Of a stretch of 30,774 nucleotides of DNA, positions 1-9,645 are shown in pieces; positions within the stretch are counted from its first letter, which is position 1, and each line of letters opens with the position of its first letter. The notes beneath the pieces are model-generated. The model searched no databases, was not told the DNA's origin, and saw nothing but the letters and a program-made list of their open reading frames with translations. This DNA is from Acephala macrosclerotiorum (lineage: Eukaryota; Ascomycota; Leotiomycetes; Helotiales; Mollisiaceae). The position numbers and the translations under genes are program-made. Where the stretch lies: the NCBI GenBank assembly GCA_014904845.1, contig MU119668.1, forward strand, positions 1 through 30,774, written 5' to 3'.

Positions 1-2514
1 AATAAAAAATATTAAAATTTAATAATTTTTAATTATATAATTTAATATTTTAATATATATTTAATAATTTTATAATTATTTTAATAAAAAATATTAAAAG
101 TTTAATTTATATATAATTATATTATATTTATAAATATAATTAAAATAATAATTATAAAATTATAAATATTAAAATTAATATTTGTTTTTTTAATAAATAA
201 TTTTTTATAATTAATTAAATTTATTATAATAATTAAATATAAAATAAAAATTTTTAATATAAAATTTTAAAAATATATTTATATTTAAAATATTAAAATA
301 ATAAAATATTTTTATTTTAATAATATAATTATATAATTTTTAAAAAAAATTTTAAAAGTTTTAATTTAAAATTATATATTAAATAAAAAAATTAAAAAAA
401 ATTTAATATAAAAAATAAAAAATTTAAAAAAAAAATTTAAAAAAAAAATTAATAAAATAAAATTTTAATTTATTAATTTTATTATAAAATAAAATTTAAA
501 ATTAAAATAAAATAAATAATTATTAAAATTAAAAATTTTATAATTTTTTAAAAAAACGTTTTTATAAAATTTATAAAATAAAATATATTTTAAATAAAAA
601 ATAAAAAATTTATTTAATTAATTATCAAATGAATTTTTTTTAAAACGAAAAAATATTATTATTTAAATTTAATAATAAAACGTATAATAAAATTTTTTCG
701 TTTTTAATATATATTATTTATTATTAATTAATTATTTTTTTAAATTAAAAATTATATATAATTATTAAAATTAAAATTAATAATTATATTTTTTTAATAA
801 AAATTTTTAATTAAAAATTTGAAATATAATATTTAATAATAATTAATAATTTAATAAATTAAACAATTATAATATTATTAAAAATTAATATTTTTTATTA
901 TTTTTTATTAATATAATAAAAATTATTAATATTTTAATTATATTTTATATTTTTTATTTAATAAAAAAAATAAAAAATTTGAAATTATATTTTATTTATT
1001 ATTTTTATTATTTTATAATAAATATTTATATTAATTTAAAAATTATTTTAAAAATTATATTTTATATTATTAAAAATATTTATTTAAAAAATATTAATTA
1101 AAATTTTTTAAATTATTTTAAAAAATATTATTTTAATTATAATATTATAAATAAAATTTATTTATTTTTAATAATATAAATTTTTTAAATTAAATTTATT
1201 TTTAAATTTAAAATAAATTTTTTATTTATTAATATTAATATTTTTTTTATTAAAATTAATTTTCGTGTAATTAATTTTTTTTTTTATAATTTAAAATTTA
1301 AAATATTAAATATATAAATTTTTTAATAAAAATTATAAAATTTAAAATAATTTAAAAAAAATTTATAAATATTTTATAAATAATAAATTAATAAACGATT
1401 TTATAAACGATTTAATAATATTATTATAATATTAATTAATTTAAAAATATAAAAAATTAAAATAAATATTATAATTTATATAAATTTTTTATTACATATA
1501 AATAATATTATTATAATAATAATAAAAAATTTAATTTAATTAAAAAATATTATTATAAATTATATAATTTATAATATATAATTAAATAAATATTTAAAAT
1601 ATTAATATATAAAAAAAAAAAATTTCTCGTAATAAAAAAAAAAAAAAATTCGTTTAATAATTTATTAATCGAATTAATAATAAATAAAATTTTTTTTTAA
1701 TATTTAATATATATTTTATTTTATAAATTTTATAAAAATATTTTTATTTTAAATTTTAAAATTTTCGATTTTAATAATTTTTTTTTATTTTAAATTTTAA
1801 ATTAAAAAAATTTAATTTAAACGTTTTTTAAATATTTAAAATTAATATAATTATTAAAATAAAATAATAATTTAAAATTTTATTAAATAATAAAATCGAT
1901 AAATTAATAAATTTTTTAATATTTTTTAAAAAAATTTTAAAATTTTAATTTTTTTTAATTTAATTAATTTAAATTATATTTTTTAATATATAATTTTAAA
2001 AAAAATTTTAAATTTTTTTTAAAAATTATATAATTATAAAATTATAATAAAAAATTTATTTTATTATTTTAATATTTTAAATAAAAATATATTTTTAATA
2101 AAATTTTAAATTAAAATTTTTTTTAAAAGTTTTTAATTTTTATATTAAATTATTATAATAAATTTATTTAATTTAAATTATTTTATTTAATATATAATTT
2201 TAAAAACGTTTAATATTTTATTTTAAAATAATTATTAATTTTAATATTTAAAATTTTTAATTAAATACGATTATATTTTATTAATTTATATAATAATAAA
2301 TTAATATAATTATTTAAAATTTAAATTTAAAAATATTTAATTGAATTTTATATAATTTAAATTAATTAATTAATTGTAATTATAACAATAAAATTATAAA
2401 ATTATTAAATTTTTAATAAATTAATTAAATTATTTTATTTAAATATTTTAATTAAATTTAATATAATATAATATAATATATTTTTATTTAAAAATTTATA
2501 TTTAATTTTATTAT

Positions 2515-2670
2515 TTATTTTTTTATTAATTTTTTTAAAATTAAATTTAATTTAATTATTAAATAAAATTATTTTTTATTTAAATATTAATATTATTTTT
2601 TTATTAATTTTTTTAAAATTAAATTTAATTTAATTATTAAATAAAATTATTTTATATTTAAATATTAATA
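2515..2670. repeat. Two tandem copies of a 78-bp AT-only unit
   Basis: The block at 2515-2592 is repeated at 2593-2670. The anchor ATTAAT after a run of seven T falls at 2525 and 2603, giving a period of 78. I see one difference between the units, a T/A change in the stretch following AAATAAAATTATTT. Neither unit contains C or G. Similarity continues a few bases beyond 2670. Confidence 0.85.
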
Positions 2671-2857
2671 TTATTTTATTTATTAAATATTAAATATTAA
2701 ATTAAATTTATATTAAATTTATAATTAAAATTATATTTTATTAATAATTTTTATTTAAAATTAATTTAATTTTATTTTAATTTTTTTTTAAAATATTTAA
2801 ATTTATATTTTATAATTATTTTTTTATTATTTATATTTAAAATTTTTATATAAAATT

Positions 2858-2882
2858 TATTATTATTATTATTATTATTATT
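2858..2882. repeat. TTA/TAT trinucleotide microsatellite
   Basis: About eight uninterrupted TAT/ATT units. A simple repeat inside the AT-rich block; no function is implied. Confidence 0.85.
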
Positions 2883-3189
2883 TAAAAAAAAAATTATAAT
2901 TAATATAATATATATATAAATTTTTTAAATAAAAATTATAATTTTTTTATTTTTTTATTTTATTTAATTTTTAATTTTTTAATTATAATTTATAATTATA
3001 AAAATTTTAATTTTTTTTTAATTTTTTTTATTTTAAAAAACTTATAAAATTTTTATTATATAAATTTATTTAATTTTTTTTATAAATATTATATTTTTAT
3101 ATTATATTTTTTAAATAATATTAAAATATAATTAAAATTTATTTAATTATAAATAAATTTAAATTATAAATTATTATTAATATTTATTA

Positions 3190-3925
3190 AAATTAATAAC
3201 GTTATAATAATATTATAATAATATTAAAACAATTAAATCGATATTATTAAATTATTTTATTTATAAAAACTTTAAAAAAATTTATATTTTTATAAAATTA
3301 ATTAAATATATTTTAATAATATTTTTATTTTAAAATTTTAATTAATAATTATTATAATATAAATAATTAAATATTCAATTAAAATATTTTTTAATGTTTT
3401 TTTTTATAATAATTTAATAATCGTATTTTAATATTAAATTTTTAATATTTTTATATATAAATAATATTTTAAAATTTATTACAATTAATTAATTTATTTT
3501 ATAAAATTTATTTTAAAACATTTAAATATAAATAATAATTATATATAATTATATAAATAAATAAATAAAAATATTATAAAATTTTAAAAAATTCGTTTTA
3601 TTTAATTATAATTGAAATTTTTAATATTTTTATATAAATTATTTAATAATATATATTTACGTTTTATTAGTATTATTAATTTAATTTTAAATTTTTATTA
3701 AAAATTAATAATATTAAAAAAATCGATTTATAATATTAATTATTATTAATTTAATAAACGAATTAATAATATTACAAATAAATTTTAAAAATTTTAAAAA
3801 ATATAAATATAAAATTTTTTAATTTATAATATTATTATAAATCTTTTACGTTTTTTAAAACTTATAAAATTATTTAATTTAAATTTTTAAATTTCAATAC
3901 GATATTAAAAAATTATTATTAGTTT
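3190..3925 (+). repeat. Dispersed repeat family 1, copy A (truncated, heavily mutated)
   Basis: Bases 3490-3815 align in the same orientation with about 13340-13635 almost throughout. Both contain, in order, a TAATATTTTTATA stretch, ATTATTTAATAAT, a TTAATAATATTAAAAAAAT stretch and TTAATAAACGAATTAATAAT. Homology runs upstream to about 3190 with one gap of roughly 130 bp (copy B lacks bases around 3350-3485). Differences are mainly transitions, including CG in one copy facing TA in the other, in both directions (TACGTTTTA here versus TATATTTTA in B; TATAAAT here versus TACGAAT in B). After about 3830 the match is weaker, and it ends near 3925 where the normal-composition island begins. The element type is unknown. 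Confidence 0.75.
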
Positions 3926-4164
3926 TATAATAACCAGAGAGTGCTATATTATGCGACGTCGCCATATCGGTTGATACTTTCAATCAAGCGATCAAGGGTC
4001 CCTGGTCATGGTTACGGTAATTACAGCGTATTTATCTCTATAATTAGAGCTGTGGCTGCTGAACGTGTGGCTGAGTATAGCGAACTGGTACGGACAATTC
4101 CGTTTTCCGATATACTCCGAGTTGCACCTGTACCTACCTTCTTAAGTAGGGGCACAAAGTGGCC

Positions 4165-4186
4165 GCCGATGTTTGCCAAAATCGGC
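4165..4186. promoter_or_regulatory. Inverted repeat GCCGAT..ATCGGC, possible factor-binding dyad
   Basis: Arms GCCGATgTTTG and CAAAATCGGC pair around a single C, with one bulged G, giving a nearly continuous 22-base dyad. It presents CCG-N14-CGG (4166-4168 and 4183-4185). Inverted CCG/CGG half-sites are the kind of sequence bound by fungal Zn2Cys6 regulators. It lies about 445 bp before the HET start. The dyad is seen directly; factor binding is inference. Confidence 0.4.
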
Positions 4187-4433
4187 TGTTTTCTCCTTCG
4201 ATTGAGAGATACAGGCGCTTGCAAAACTGGCTTCACCCTTTACGGAGTACAGCAGGTACAAAGTCTTGAATCAGCCTCCGCATGATCGACTGTTCCTGTC
4301 GGAAAGTCAGGTTTCATGTCGTCTGAATTAGGTTTAGCGCCAAGCCAAGAGCCTTATCTCTCGGGAGGGCATTCCATATACAATCAATCATTACAAACAT
4401 AAAACCAACCCCCAACTACTATACCAGTAAACC

Positions 4434-4447
4434 CCTATTGCAATAGG
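4434..4447. promoter_or_regulatory. Perfect 14-bp palindrome CCTATTG|CAATAGG
   Basis: The two 7-base arms are perfect reverse complements with no spacer, centred between 4440 and 4441, about 180 bp upstream of the HET start codon. Its position and perfection make it a candidate operator for a dimeric factor. A chance palindrome is possible. Confidence 0.35.
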
Positions 4448-4628
4448 ATACCTGTGATACCAACAGTTCCTTACGAATGTGCGACATTCTGGATCGCTCC
4501 GAGAAGACGCCCTGCCTTCTTTCTTGGTTCCCTAAGAGCACTTCCGAGTCCGACTTGTGCGGCTTACACGCGCCGTGCTACGCTCCCAAAGTGGAACTTG
4601 ATGGATACTAGCCACCTCAGCAACTATC

Positions 4629-6620
4629 ATGGATACGGCGCTTTGCGGGGACTGCAGAGACTTCATGCAGTGCTACCACAGCAAATTCACAGACGGCCAG
4701 AATGACGAGAGATCTATCTCCAAAGTTTTGGATGCCACTGACACCGGGTGCCGGCTCTGTCAAGCTATAGTGAGTAGGTTCGGGTCACTCCAGCCAGATC
4801 TACTCATACTCGCCAAGGCAAACGACCAGCGGGCCACGTTCCACATGTTCCCGCAGCCGTATGGGAGGACGAACTTTCATCGATCGGAAGATTGGGAAAG
4901 AATATTCTTAGATGTCTCTATCTTGAAGTTACAGGTTCAATTCCGGATGTGGCGTGTGACAGATGGGCCGGCAGCAGAAGCCGCGAGTGATGATCAGAAT
5001 ACGGGCTCAGAACCTAGCCTCACGAGAGCAGCAAAGTGGTTGCGCGAATGCATGTCGGAGCATGACAACTGTAATCAAATCAACAGTCCAATAGATTGGG
5101 CCCCGCACCGGCTGCTCGACGTTGGATCAAGTTCTCCTTTCTCTGACGTGATAAGACTCGAACAGACTAAGGGCTGGCAAACACCTGTGCGATATGCCGC
5201 ATTAAGTCACTGCTGGGGCGATATACAGCCTCTCAGGCTGGTACATGACAACCTGCATAAGCTTGTACATGGGATCTCCTTAGGAGACCTTCCCAGGTCT
5301 TTCCAAGACGCTGTTCATACAGTTCGGAAGTTGGGAATCCAGTATCTTTGGATAGACTCCTTATGTATCATTCAAGACTCAGAGAAGGATTGGGATATCG
5401 AGTCGTCTCTGATGACATATATTTATGGTGGAAGTATACTGAACATCGCGGCCGCTGCATCTAATAACTGCGCGGGTGGATTGTTCCAAAATCGACCATC
5501 ATCCTACTTAGGCCCTTGCCTGTTGTCAGTGGCAAGCCGGGATGGGGCATCGATATTACGGTATCAATTGTATGATCCAGATCTCTGGAATGCCGAATTC
5601 GAAACTGCCAAGCTCAACACGCGCGCCTGGGTAGTGCAAGAGCGTATGTTATCACCCAGAACGCTTGCCTTCACCAAGACGCAGCTCTTCTGGGAGTGTA
5701 GGTGTAAGCGTGCCTGTGACGAGTTCCCTTCAGGCTATCCTGTTGAGTATTTCGATAAGCCGCCGATGACCTTTGAGCTGCCTAGTCTGGAGAGCAAACT
5801 GAAGACGCAGGCTCTAGTCAGCCAGGACGATAGCCGATTAGGCAAGAACCTTACAAAACAACTTAGTCTTGCCTGGCACAACTTGGTTATGCTGTATTCA
5901 AGACAGAATATAACCTTTGAGCAGGATAAGCTAGTCGCTATTAGCGGGCTTGCCATCCTCTTCGCGCAGCAAGTACGCGGAGAGTACCTCGCCGGCCTAT
6001 GGAAGCCTACTTTGCTCGCTGACCTCCTCTGGGAGGCCAGTACATACAAGTATCCTAGGCGTCGATCCTTGACATACCGATCCCCGTCATGGTCATGGGC
6101 TTCTATGGAGTGCCCCGTGAACTATATCCTCGGTACAGTCGTGTCAAATAAGGTCAAGGTCGTCGACGTCAATATCCAGTCAATGATGGGGAACAGTGAA
6201 TGGAGTAAAGTTACAGGGGGATATCTTCGACTACAGGGAAAACTCTTCCCTGATCTTTGTGTTGTGTTCAATAGAGACTTGGAGAGATTCTCTCTAGAGA
6301 AACGGGGCATAAATCACACTATTACGATTGCCGATTGCATACCAGATGAGAGAGAGCACCAAGACGGGAATGTCGCAAATATGGAATCGGGACTTTTGTG
6401 TCTACCTCTTGTGTCGTATTTTGACGCAACTCTAGCTATTGGAGACGTTTGCGAATTTAGAGGCCTTGTTTTATCGCAAGTTAGGGGACAGTCTAGGGGC
6501 CACTATCAACGCTGGGGTATTTTTGAAGTACAGTATTCCACGTTCTTCGAAGATTCTAATAATCAGGCGTCCAGTGAGTGGTACGTTGATCGAGAAGAGG
6601 GAATTATTGTCATTATATAA
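4629..6620 (+). CDS. HET-domain (heterokaryon incompatibility) protein, 663 aa, intact
   Basis: HET proteins trigger growth arrest or cell death after fusion of unlike hyphae; other members are orphans, and this one cannot be matched to a named locus. The N-terminus has a Cys pattern (C6, C9, C15, then GCRLC at 40-44) common in the family. A W137-C141-H145-C148 stretch and RLLDVG (161-166) lead into the HET core: YAALSHCWG (189-197), LPRSFQDAV (221-229), [16 protein letters not shown] (235-250), W255, E258, GGLF (283-286). Then come [15 protein letters not shown] (332-346), WEC (355-357), DKL (433-435), SGLA, YLAGLW (453-458) and SPSWSW (485-490). No signal peptide, membrane segment or second named domain (NACHT, WD40) is seen. 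An in-frame TGA at 4599 makes 4629 the first ATG; A at -3 and G at +4 is a strong start context. No intron is needed, length suits the family, and no RIP-type stop interrupts it. Confidence 0.93.
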   Translation: MDTALCGDCRDFMQCYHSKFTDGQNDERSISKVLDATDTGCRLCQAIVSRFGSLQPDLLILAKANDQRATFHMFPQPYGRTNFHRSEDWERIFLDVSILKLQVQFRMWRVTDGPAAEAASDDQNTGSEPSLTRAAKWLRECMSEHDNCNQINSPIDWAPHRLLDVGSSSPFSDVIRLEQTKGWQTPVRYAALSHCWGDIQPLRLVHDNLHKLVHGISLGDLPRSFQDAVHTVRKLGIQYLWIDSLCIIQDSEKDWDIESSLMTYIYGGSILNIAAAASNNCAGGLFQNRPSSYLGPCLLSVASRDGASILRYQLYDPDLWNAEFETAKLNTRAWVVQERMLSPRTLAFTKTQLFWECRCKRACDEFPSGYPVEYFDKPPMTFELPSLESKLKTQALVSQDDSRLGKNLTKQLSLAWHNLVMLYSRQNITFEQDKLVAISGLAILFAQQVRGEYLAGLWKPTLLADLLWEASTYKYPRRRSLTYRSPSWSWASMECPVNYILGTVVSNKVKVVDVNIQSMMGNSEWSKVTGGYLRLQGKLFPDLCVVFNRDLERFSLEKRGINHTITIADCIPDEREHQDGNVANMESGLLCLPLVSYFDATLAIGDVCEFRGLVLSQVRGQSRGHYQRWGIFEVQYSTFFEDSNNQASSEWYVDREEGIIVII

Positions 6621-6790
6621 CTGCCAGCTGCTGCCTCTGGCCTTTAATCAGTTTTACTACGGCCATTTCTATACCTCTATCCACGAGGTCAGGCTTGGTG
6701 AGAACGCTTAGCGTTCTCAGTCCCTGAGGATCGACTTCTTTTGCTATCTCTAATATTTCTTATATAGTAATAACGATATTTATAGAAATT
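6621..6790 (+). other. 3' flank of the HET gene, grading into AT-rich DNA
   Basis: Directly after the TAA the sequence stays balanced to about 6740 and then becomes AT-rich. It includes a short inverted repeat (GCCAG at 6623-6627, CTGGC at 6637-6641) and the long palindrome at 6699-6719. No AATAAA signal is evident before the transition. The frame open over 6439-6711 overlaps the HET gene and is a shadow. Confidence 0.5.
6699..6719. repeat. Perfect 21-base palindrome, arms TGAGAACGCT / AGCGTTCTCA
   Basis: Ten-base arms (6699-6708 and 6710-6719) flank one T and are exact reverse complements. It lies 79 bases past the HET stop codon and just inside the right edge of the unmutated island. A second, shorter inverted repeat (CTCAG at 6715-6719, CTGAG at 6723-6727) overlaps its right arm. 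It could be a 3' hairpin in the HET transcript, a protein-binding dyad, or the end of a small element; the sequence does not decide. Confidence 0.7.
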
Positions 6791-8819
6791 ATAACAAATT
6801 TAACAAAATTTTTTTTTTTTAAATATTTTTATATTATTAATTTGATTATTTATATATTCGTTTTATTTGTAATATTTTTTATCGTGTTTTTAAATATTTT
6901 TAAAATATTAATAACGTTAAAATATTTTTATTTTAATTTATATAATTTTAAAATATAAAATATTATTAAAAATTAATTTAAATTTGAAATTATAAAAGTA
7001 TTATAATATTATTTTAATTTTTTAAAAATAAAATAATTAAAAAAATTATAAAAATTAATAATATTATTTATAAATTTATTAAATTTAATCGATTAAAATA
7101 TTATTAATAAATTTTTTTAATTTTTTTATTTTATTTATATATTTAAAATAATTAATATTATAATAAATTTTAAAATTTAATAATATTTTTATAAAATTTA
7201 TTTAAAAAAAAAATTTATAAATAATATTATTAATTTTTATATAAATTTATATTAGTTTAATTTTTTTAATAAAAATTATAATTATAAAATATAATATTTT
7301 TTTATTCGTTTTTATTTTAAATATATATATATAAATTTTTTAAATAATATTTTTTATTTTTTAATTTATATAAATTAATAAAATTAAAAAAATATTTTTA
7401 ATTTATTAAAAATTAAAATACGCGTTTAAAATTCGTTTTAAATTTTAAATTTAATTAATTTTTATTTAAAAATAATAATTATATTTAATAATTCGATATT
7501 TTATTTTATTAATATTAATATTTTAATTTTTTATATATAATTAATTTAATATTGTTTTAATATCGATTTTTATTTTAATTATTATATTTTATTATTTAAT
7601 TTTATTAATTATTTAAATATTAATAAATTTTTAATATAAATTTTTTGTTATTATTATAAAAATTATTTAAAAATTTTAAATAAATTCGTTTATATATTTT
7701 ATTAAAATAATAATATTTTTAATATTATTATTATTATAAAAAAAAATAAAAAATAATAAAAAATAATAATTTTAAATTAAATTGAATTTAATACGATTAT
7801 TATATATATTATATATTTAAATAATATAATAATATTAAATTAATTATAAAAAAAATATTTAAAATTTTATAAAATTTTAATATAATTAAAATAAAACGAT
7901 TTTAATATATAATAAAAACGTAATATTAAAAATTAAAATAATTAAAAAAATAAAAAAAATAAATAATTAAAAAAATATTTACGAATAAAATATTTAATAT
8001 TAAAAAAAAAAAAAATTTTATTATTAATATAATAATAAAATTTATTATAAATATTAAATAAAAATAAATTTTTTAAAATAATAAAATAATTATTAAAATA
8101 CATAAATATTTTATTTTATTTATTATATTTATATTAATATTATTTCGAATAAATATTTTAAATAAAAATAATAAAAATAAAATAAAAATAAAAATTTATT
8201 AATTTTATTATTACAAAATTAAATAATTTTTTATATATAATTTAAATATAATTAATAATTAATAAATTTTTTATATAAATAATTAATTATTATAAATATT
8301 TTATATTATATTATTATTTAATTTTTTAAACGTTTTATAAAAATAATTTTAAATTAAAAAAAATTATAATAAAAAAATATATAAATATTATAATATATTT
8401 AATAAATTTTATAAATAATTTTATTAAAAATATTTTTTATATTATTTATATTTATAATATTAAAATAATAAAAATATTTTTAATAATATATTAATATATA
8501 TTATAAATATTAATTTTTTTATAATATTATAATAAAAATTTAATATTTTTTTTATTAAAATATTTTATAAATATTTTATTTTTTTATATAATAAAACGTT
8601 TTTATAAAAATAAATATTTATTATTAAATTAATTTATTTTTAAAGTTTTAATTTTAAATATATAATAATTTTAAATTTTTTTTAAATTATAATAATATAA
8701 TTCGTATTAAATATTAAAAAAAATTTTTTTATTAATCGTTTTATTGAAAAATACGTACGCTAATAATAATTTAATCGATTATTAGTACTATCGATTATTT
8801 TAATTTAATATTATTAATA
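6791..8819. other. AT-saturated gene-free DNA between the two islands
   Basis: All frames are densely closed on both strands. Surviving C and G are mostly in CpG (for example ACGCG near 7420). The last 75 bases (about 8745-8819) retain more C and G, such as TACGTACGC and two ATCGATTA motifs (8774-8795), so this edge of island 2 is graded. I could not match the segment convincingly to another part of the window. Confidence 0.7.
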
Positions 8820-8925
8820 ATACTAATGTAGAAAAGCAATGGAGCACAAAGCAAAAAGGCCCAACCGTAGGTCAGTTCGTCTTAGCCAGTGGGCTAGACT
8901 CATCCGAAGTAATCCGTAATCCGTA

Positions 8926-8942
8926 AATCAATCAATCAATCA
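8926..8942. repeat. AATC tetranucleotide repeat, about four units
   Basis: Four AATC units in a row followed by the variant AGTCAG. A short simple repeat in the unmutated island. Confidence 0.8.
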
Positions 8943-9011
8943 GTCAGAGTAGAAGTAGAAAGGGTTGTTGATTAGTCTATAGTGAGCGAAAGCTCCTTAT
9001 GTACTAGAAGA

Positions 9012-9017
9012 CACGTG
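9012..9017. promoter_or_regulatory. CACGTG E-box-type hexamer
   Basis: CACGTG followed by AC matches the core bound by fungal bHLH factors (Cbf1 type). No gene starts nearby, and a hexamer arises easily by chance, so regulatory use is doubtful. Confidence 0.15.
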
Positions 9018-9087
9018 ACCAGCACTGCCCTCGAAACTAGCTATTTACAAGGATTTTGAAGGGAGAGCATATAGCCCCACCACACTA

Positions 9088-9645
9088 ATTTAAAATTAAA
9101 TATTTAAATATTTAAAACTTATAATTTATAGTATTTATTTAATTTATTATAAGAATTTAAAATAAATTTATCGAACGCGTATTAAATTTTAATATTTTTT
9201 ATTAAAATTTATATATAAACTAATAATCGCGCTTTATTCGATTAATAGATTTTTATCGTTTTATAAATTATACAAATAAATAAAAATAAAAATTGAAAAT
9301 ATTAATACTATTTAAAATTTGATCGTAAAATCGATCGATTTAAACAAAATTTACGCGCGTAGAAATACTAATTAAATATACGAGTAATTGCATTGTATTA
9401 TACTACGTTATTTAATATTGAGAATTTAAATTAAAATATTTAAAAATTAAACGATTCAATTGATTAAATATAGTTATATAAAAATCGCGCGCAATTGTTT
9501 ATAATCGTCGAAAGTCGAAAATTTTAATATTTTTATTAATCGATTATTATTAGACGCTAAAGTTTTAAATATGCAATTATTACGTAGTACGCGCTATTGG
9601 TAAACTACTAATATTATTAATAGCTAATTAATATATAAAATCTTT
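9088..9645 (+). repeat. Dispersed repeat family 1, copy C (partial, lightly mutated)
   Basis: The start, CTAATTTAAAATTAAATATT, matches 13684-13703 with C read as T. The end (about 9555-9645) aligns with about 13980-14090. In between, ATACTATTTAAAATTTGATC matches ATATTATTTAAAATTTAATT in copy B. Differences are nearly all transitions, with this copy usually carrying the C or G (GACGCTAAAG here against AACATTAAAA in B). CpG-rich runs such as ACGCGCG and CGCGCGC survive, as do some CpA and CpT. This copy therefore shows an earlier stage of the mutation that saturates B. It covers only the right part of the family. No coding region is seen. Confidence 0.75.
9183..9211. repeat. Inverted repeat with 12-base arms
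   Basis: TAAATTTTAATA (9183-9194) and TATTAAAATTTA (9200-9211) are exact reverse complements around five T. Both arms are pure A/T, so chance is a serious alternative. Confidence 0.4.

Larger units (their letters stand above)
1..3189. other. AT-saturated, RIP-like gene-free DNA
   Basis: No credible coding region is visible on either strand, because stop codons (mostly TAA) occur every few codons in all frames. Bases 1-556 contain no C and only three G (about 110, 184 and 358). Later C and G are sparse and mostly sit in CpG. This fits repeat DNA in which C-to-T change has gone nearly to completion on both strands. A 78-bp tandem repeat and a TTA microsatellite lie inside and are listed separately. 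Nothing else recognisable is seen. The original sequence was probably transposon-derived; that is inference from the RIP-like pattern. Confidence 0.8.
3935..4628 (+). promoter_or_regulatory. Upstream region of the HET gene (promoter and 5' leader, inferred)
   Basis: These 690 bases are unmutated and lie directly 5' of the HET coding region. The frames open across 3941-4285 and 4454-4705 begin with GTG rather than ATG and resemble no family I know, so I do not call them genes. Two dyads (4165-4186 and 4434-4447) lie inside. A pyrimidine/A-rich stretch at about 4400-4435 (runs such as AACCCCC and CTATACC) could be near the transcription start. No canonical TATA box is clear. The transcription start cannot be fixed from sequence. 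Confidence 0.45.
3930..6790. other. Normal-composition island carrying the HET gene
   Basis: Base composition changes abruptly between about 3925 and 3940, from nearly pure A/T to balanced sequence. It returns to AT-rich over about 6740-6790, more gradually. All four bases occur in all contexts within the island, so it has escaped the mutation that saturates its flanks. RIP acts on duplicated DNA, so the simplest reading is that this segment was single-copy when its neighbours were mutated. No target-site duplication or matching terminal repeats could be identified at the two edges. Confidence 0.85.
8820..9087. other. Small normal-composition island without a gene
   Basis: About 270 bases of balanced sequence interrupt the AT-rich DNA. 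The longest ATG-initiated frame noticed (from 8840) is ten codons. Short features are: TAATCCG twice (8910-8923), an AATC tetranucleotide run (8926-8942), AGTAGA twice (about 8949-8960), hairpins TAGCC-AGTG-GGCTA (8883-8896) and GAGC-GAAA-GCTC (8984-8995), and a CACGTG hexamer (9012-9017). No tRNA or rRNA is recognised. The last ~20 bases, read with C as T and G as A, resemble the bases just before 13685 in copy B, so the island may be an unmutated part of repeat family 1; this is weakly supported. Confidence 0.7.

Noticed and set aside
3941..4285. 114-codon open frame upstream of the HET gene
   Set aside because: It begins with GTG, resembles no known family, and lies in probable promoter DNA overlapping an equally unconvincing minus-strand frame (4021-4236).
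4454..4705. 83-codon frame overlapping the HET start
   Set aside because: It starts at GTG (4454-4456). The first ATG in that frame is 4601, kept only as a possible short upstream frame, not as a gene.
5735..6310. Minus-strand frames opposite the HET gene (5735-6049 and 6122-6310)
   Set aside because: They lie opposite conserved HET-family sequence and are shadows of it.
6439..6711. 90-codon plus-strand frame overlapping the HET 3' end
   Set aside because: It is a different frame inside the conserved HET C-terminus, with no family similarity and an extension into the 3' flank.
3930..6790. HET island as a transposon with matching ends
   Set aside because: Left-edge (GATCAAGGGTCCCTGG) and right-edge (CAGTCCCTGAGGATCG) sequences show only weak inverted similarity, and no target-site duplication was found.
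8820..9087. tRNA or small structured RNA in island 2
   Set aside because: A GGTCAGTTCG stretch and two small hairpins were considered, but no cloverleaf or pair of A and B boxes can be assembled.
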